A stretch of DNA of 64,000 bases from Aeromicrobium phragmitis (GTDB taxonomy: Bacteria; Actinomycetota; Actinomycetes; Propionibacteriales; Nocardioidaceae), in assembly GCF_003674095.1 (NCBI RefSeq), contig NZ_RDBF01000005.1, positions 186,001 to 250,000 of the forward strand. Direction: 5' to 3'. The notes beneath the pieces were generated by a model. It searched no databases. It was not told the DNA's origin and worked only from the letters and a program-made list of their open reading frames with translations. The position numbers and the translations under genes were made by a program. This document shows positions 62,711-64,000 of this stretch, in pieces (the stretch's first letter is position 1; the number at the start of each line of letters is the position of its first letter).

Positions 62711-64000
62711 ATGCCGCTCCCCGAGAAGGACATGCAGTGGCCCCCGCCGCAGCTCACCCACATCCTGAACGACATCAGCACCTGGTCCGCCTGGTACTCC
62801 GGCGACCCGGCAAGCCTGTCCACCGCCTACGGCGCCGTCGACACCACCGGGCCACGTCCACTCACGCAGGTCCGCCCCTCCCAGTACGCCGGCGGCGTCG
62901 TCGGCGCGGTCGCACGCTGGTTCTGGGGACAACCCACCCCCGCCGGGCACCAGCGCACCAAGCTCCACGTGCCCGTCGCCGCCGACATCGCCACCGCCTC
63001 ATCGGATCTGCTGTTCGCCGAGCAGCCGACCATCGTCACCAACGACGACGACACCAAGCGCAAGCGGCTCAACAAGATCCTCGAAGGCGTCGCGTGGGAA
63101 TCGCTGCTCCCCGAATCCGGCGAGATCGCGGCCGCGCTCACCGGCGTGTACCAGCGGATCGTGTGGGACGAGAACGTCGCCGACCATCCGCTCATCACCG
63201 TCGTCCCTGCGGACTCCGCGTGGCCCGAGTTCTCGTTCGGGAAGCTGCGCGCCGTCACGTTCTGGCAGGTCGTCGCCCGCAACGGCAGCACTGTCGTACG
63301 GCACCTCGAACGTCACGAACCCGGCCGCATCCTCCACGGCCTCTACCAGGGCACCGAAACCCAGCTCGGCCGCCGCATCCCCCTCACGGAGCACCACGCC
63401 ACAGCAGACATCACCGTCGATGAAGACGCTGGCGTCGACACCGGCACCAGCCTGCTGACCGCCGTGTACATCCCCAACGTGAAGCCGACCCGCCGCCCGA
63501 CGTGGCGCAACGACCCCATCGGGTCGAACCTGGGCCGATCGGACTTCGACGGAATCGAACCGGCGATGGACGCGCTCGACGAGACCTACACGTCCTGGAT
63601 GCGTGACGTTCGGATCGGCAAGGCCCGCATCATCGTGGACCAGGCCGCGCTGGAAACCGAGGGGCGTGGCCACGAGGCCAGCTTCGACCTCGACCGCGAG
63701 GTGTACGAGGCCGTCAACATCATGTCCGGCAGTGGCGACGACGCCCCGATCACGCCGTACCAGTTCGAGATCCGCGCCGAAGCGCACCAGGCCACCATCC
63801 GCGCGCTCCTCGAACGCATCATCTCCGGCGCCGGATACAGCCTGCAAACGTTCGGCGTCTACCCCGAAGGCAGCGGCACCACCGCCACCGAGGTATCCGC
63901 CCGCGAACGCAAAAGCATGACGACGCGGGAGAAGAAAACCCGCTACTGGGCGCCGGCGCTCACCCACCTGCTGACCGCGCTGCTCGAGGTCGATCGCGCC
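62711..64000 (+). CDS. Portal protein (C-terminus outside window)
   Basis: The frame runs from ATG at 62711 to the window edge, at least 430 residues without a stop. PVAADIATASSDLLFAEQP, FWQVVARNGST and GIEPAMDALDETYTSWMRD match SPP1-type/HK97-like portals of actinophages, and the end (EVSARERKSMTTREKKTRYW) contains the conserved pre-stem region. Portals form the dodecameric DNA channel at one capsid vertex. Truncated only by the window end. Confidence 0.9.
   Translation, partial: MPLPEKDMQWPPPQLTHILNDISTWSAWYSGDPASLSTAYGAVDTTGPRPLTQVRPSQYAGGVVGAVARWFWGQPTPAGHQRTKLHVPVAADIATASSDLLFAEQPTIVTNDDDTKRKRLNKILEGVAWESLLPESGEIAAALTGVYQRIVWDENVADHPLITVVPADSAWPEFSFGKLRAVTFWQVVARNGSTVVRHLERHEPGRILHGLYQGTETQLGRRIPLTEHHATADITVDEDAGVDTGTSLLTAVYIPNVKPTRRPTWRNDPIGSNLGRSDFDGIEPAMDALDETYTSWMRDVRIGKARIIVDQAALETEGRGHEASFDLDREVYEAVNIMSGSGDDAPITPYQFEIRAEAHQATIRALLERIISGAGYSLQTFGVYPEGSGTTATEVSARERKSMTTREKKTRYWAPALTHLLTALLEVDRA

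Larger units (their letters stand above)
44688..64000. mobile_element. Left part of an integrated siphovirus-like prophage
   Basis: Starting at the tRNA junction the genes are, in order, tyrosine integrase, lysogeny module on the minus strand, repressor/Cro switch, early replication and recombination genes, a cargo operon, then terminase and portal. At least 19.3 kb is present; the right end and structural genes lie outside the window. GC falls in 46.7-49 kb and in 57.9-59.2 kb relative to both host and phage core. Confidence 0.93.

Overview
The window is high-GC (about 70%) actinobacterial DNA. Gene order fits a Nocardioidaceae-like host (Aeromicrobium or Nocardioides type; this is inference, no 16S rRNA is present). 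Its core block follows the Mycobacterium tuberculosis order Rv2221c-Rv2241: glnE-glnA2, panB, RNase H/phosphatase, zinc-ribbon protein, NIF3-like protein, ahpE, a DUF3052 gene, aceE. Scattered between these are transporters with divergent TetR or GntR regulators.

1-3365: TetR repressor divergent from a ferredoxin-reductase/acyl-CoA desaturase operon (Rv3230c-DesA3 type) with a likely operator between them. 3360-11660: nitrogen and cofactor genes (glnE, a GlnA2-like synthetase lacking the adenylylation tyrosine, nadE, panB, map). 11671-14655: aldo-keto reductase, GntR regulator and a MatC-like carboxylate carrier. 14712-15933: RNase P RNA, then a yybP-ykoY manganese riboswitch whose terminator hairpin also covers the ribosome binding site of a GDT1/UPF0016 exporter. 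16024-19739: yaaA and a three-gene RNase H/zinc-ribbon/NIF3 operon. 19774-30737: two efflux loci with TetR regulators (MMPL plus YhgE/Pip; DrrAB-type ABC), with lipoate ligase, a SurA-like lipid- or membrane-linked chaperone and a catalase-fold-like protein between. 31443-39571: tRNA-Val, peroxiredoxin, DUF3052, aceE, PAP2, hydrolase, DUF3145 and small enzymes. 39626-44671: acyl-CoA locus (CoA-transferase III, fused AccD/AccA-type carboxyltransferase, FCD regulator, TauE/SafE permease) and small genes.

44688 to the right edge is the left part of an integrated siphovirus-like prophage that begins at a CAU-anticodon tRNA gene: tyrosine integrase, lipoprotein, HExxH protein, HigBA-like toxin-antitoxin with an ImmA-type antitoxin, repressor/Cro switch with five GTAGAC half-sites, excisionase-like protein, a tightly overlapping replication/recombination operon (PD-(D/E)XK nuclease, Gp3-like recombination directionality factor family protein, DnaQ-like exonuclease, RuvC-like resolvase, DnaB/RepA-like ATPase), an iteron-like repeat array, a minus-strand cargo operon, then terminase small and large subunits and a portal protein cut by the window edge.

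The most interesting candidate system is that cargo operon (57893-59239): a zinc-ribbon protein with a DUF4145/HEPN-like domain carrying an R-x4-H motif, a Trypco2-like protein, and a small membrane protein, all directly coupled and opposed to the phage genes. It looks like a prophage-borne defence or superinfection-exclusion cassette, but this is a prediction from domains and context only.
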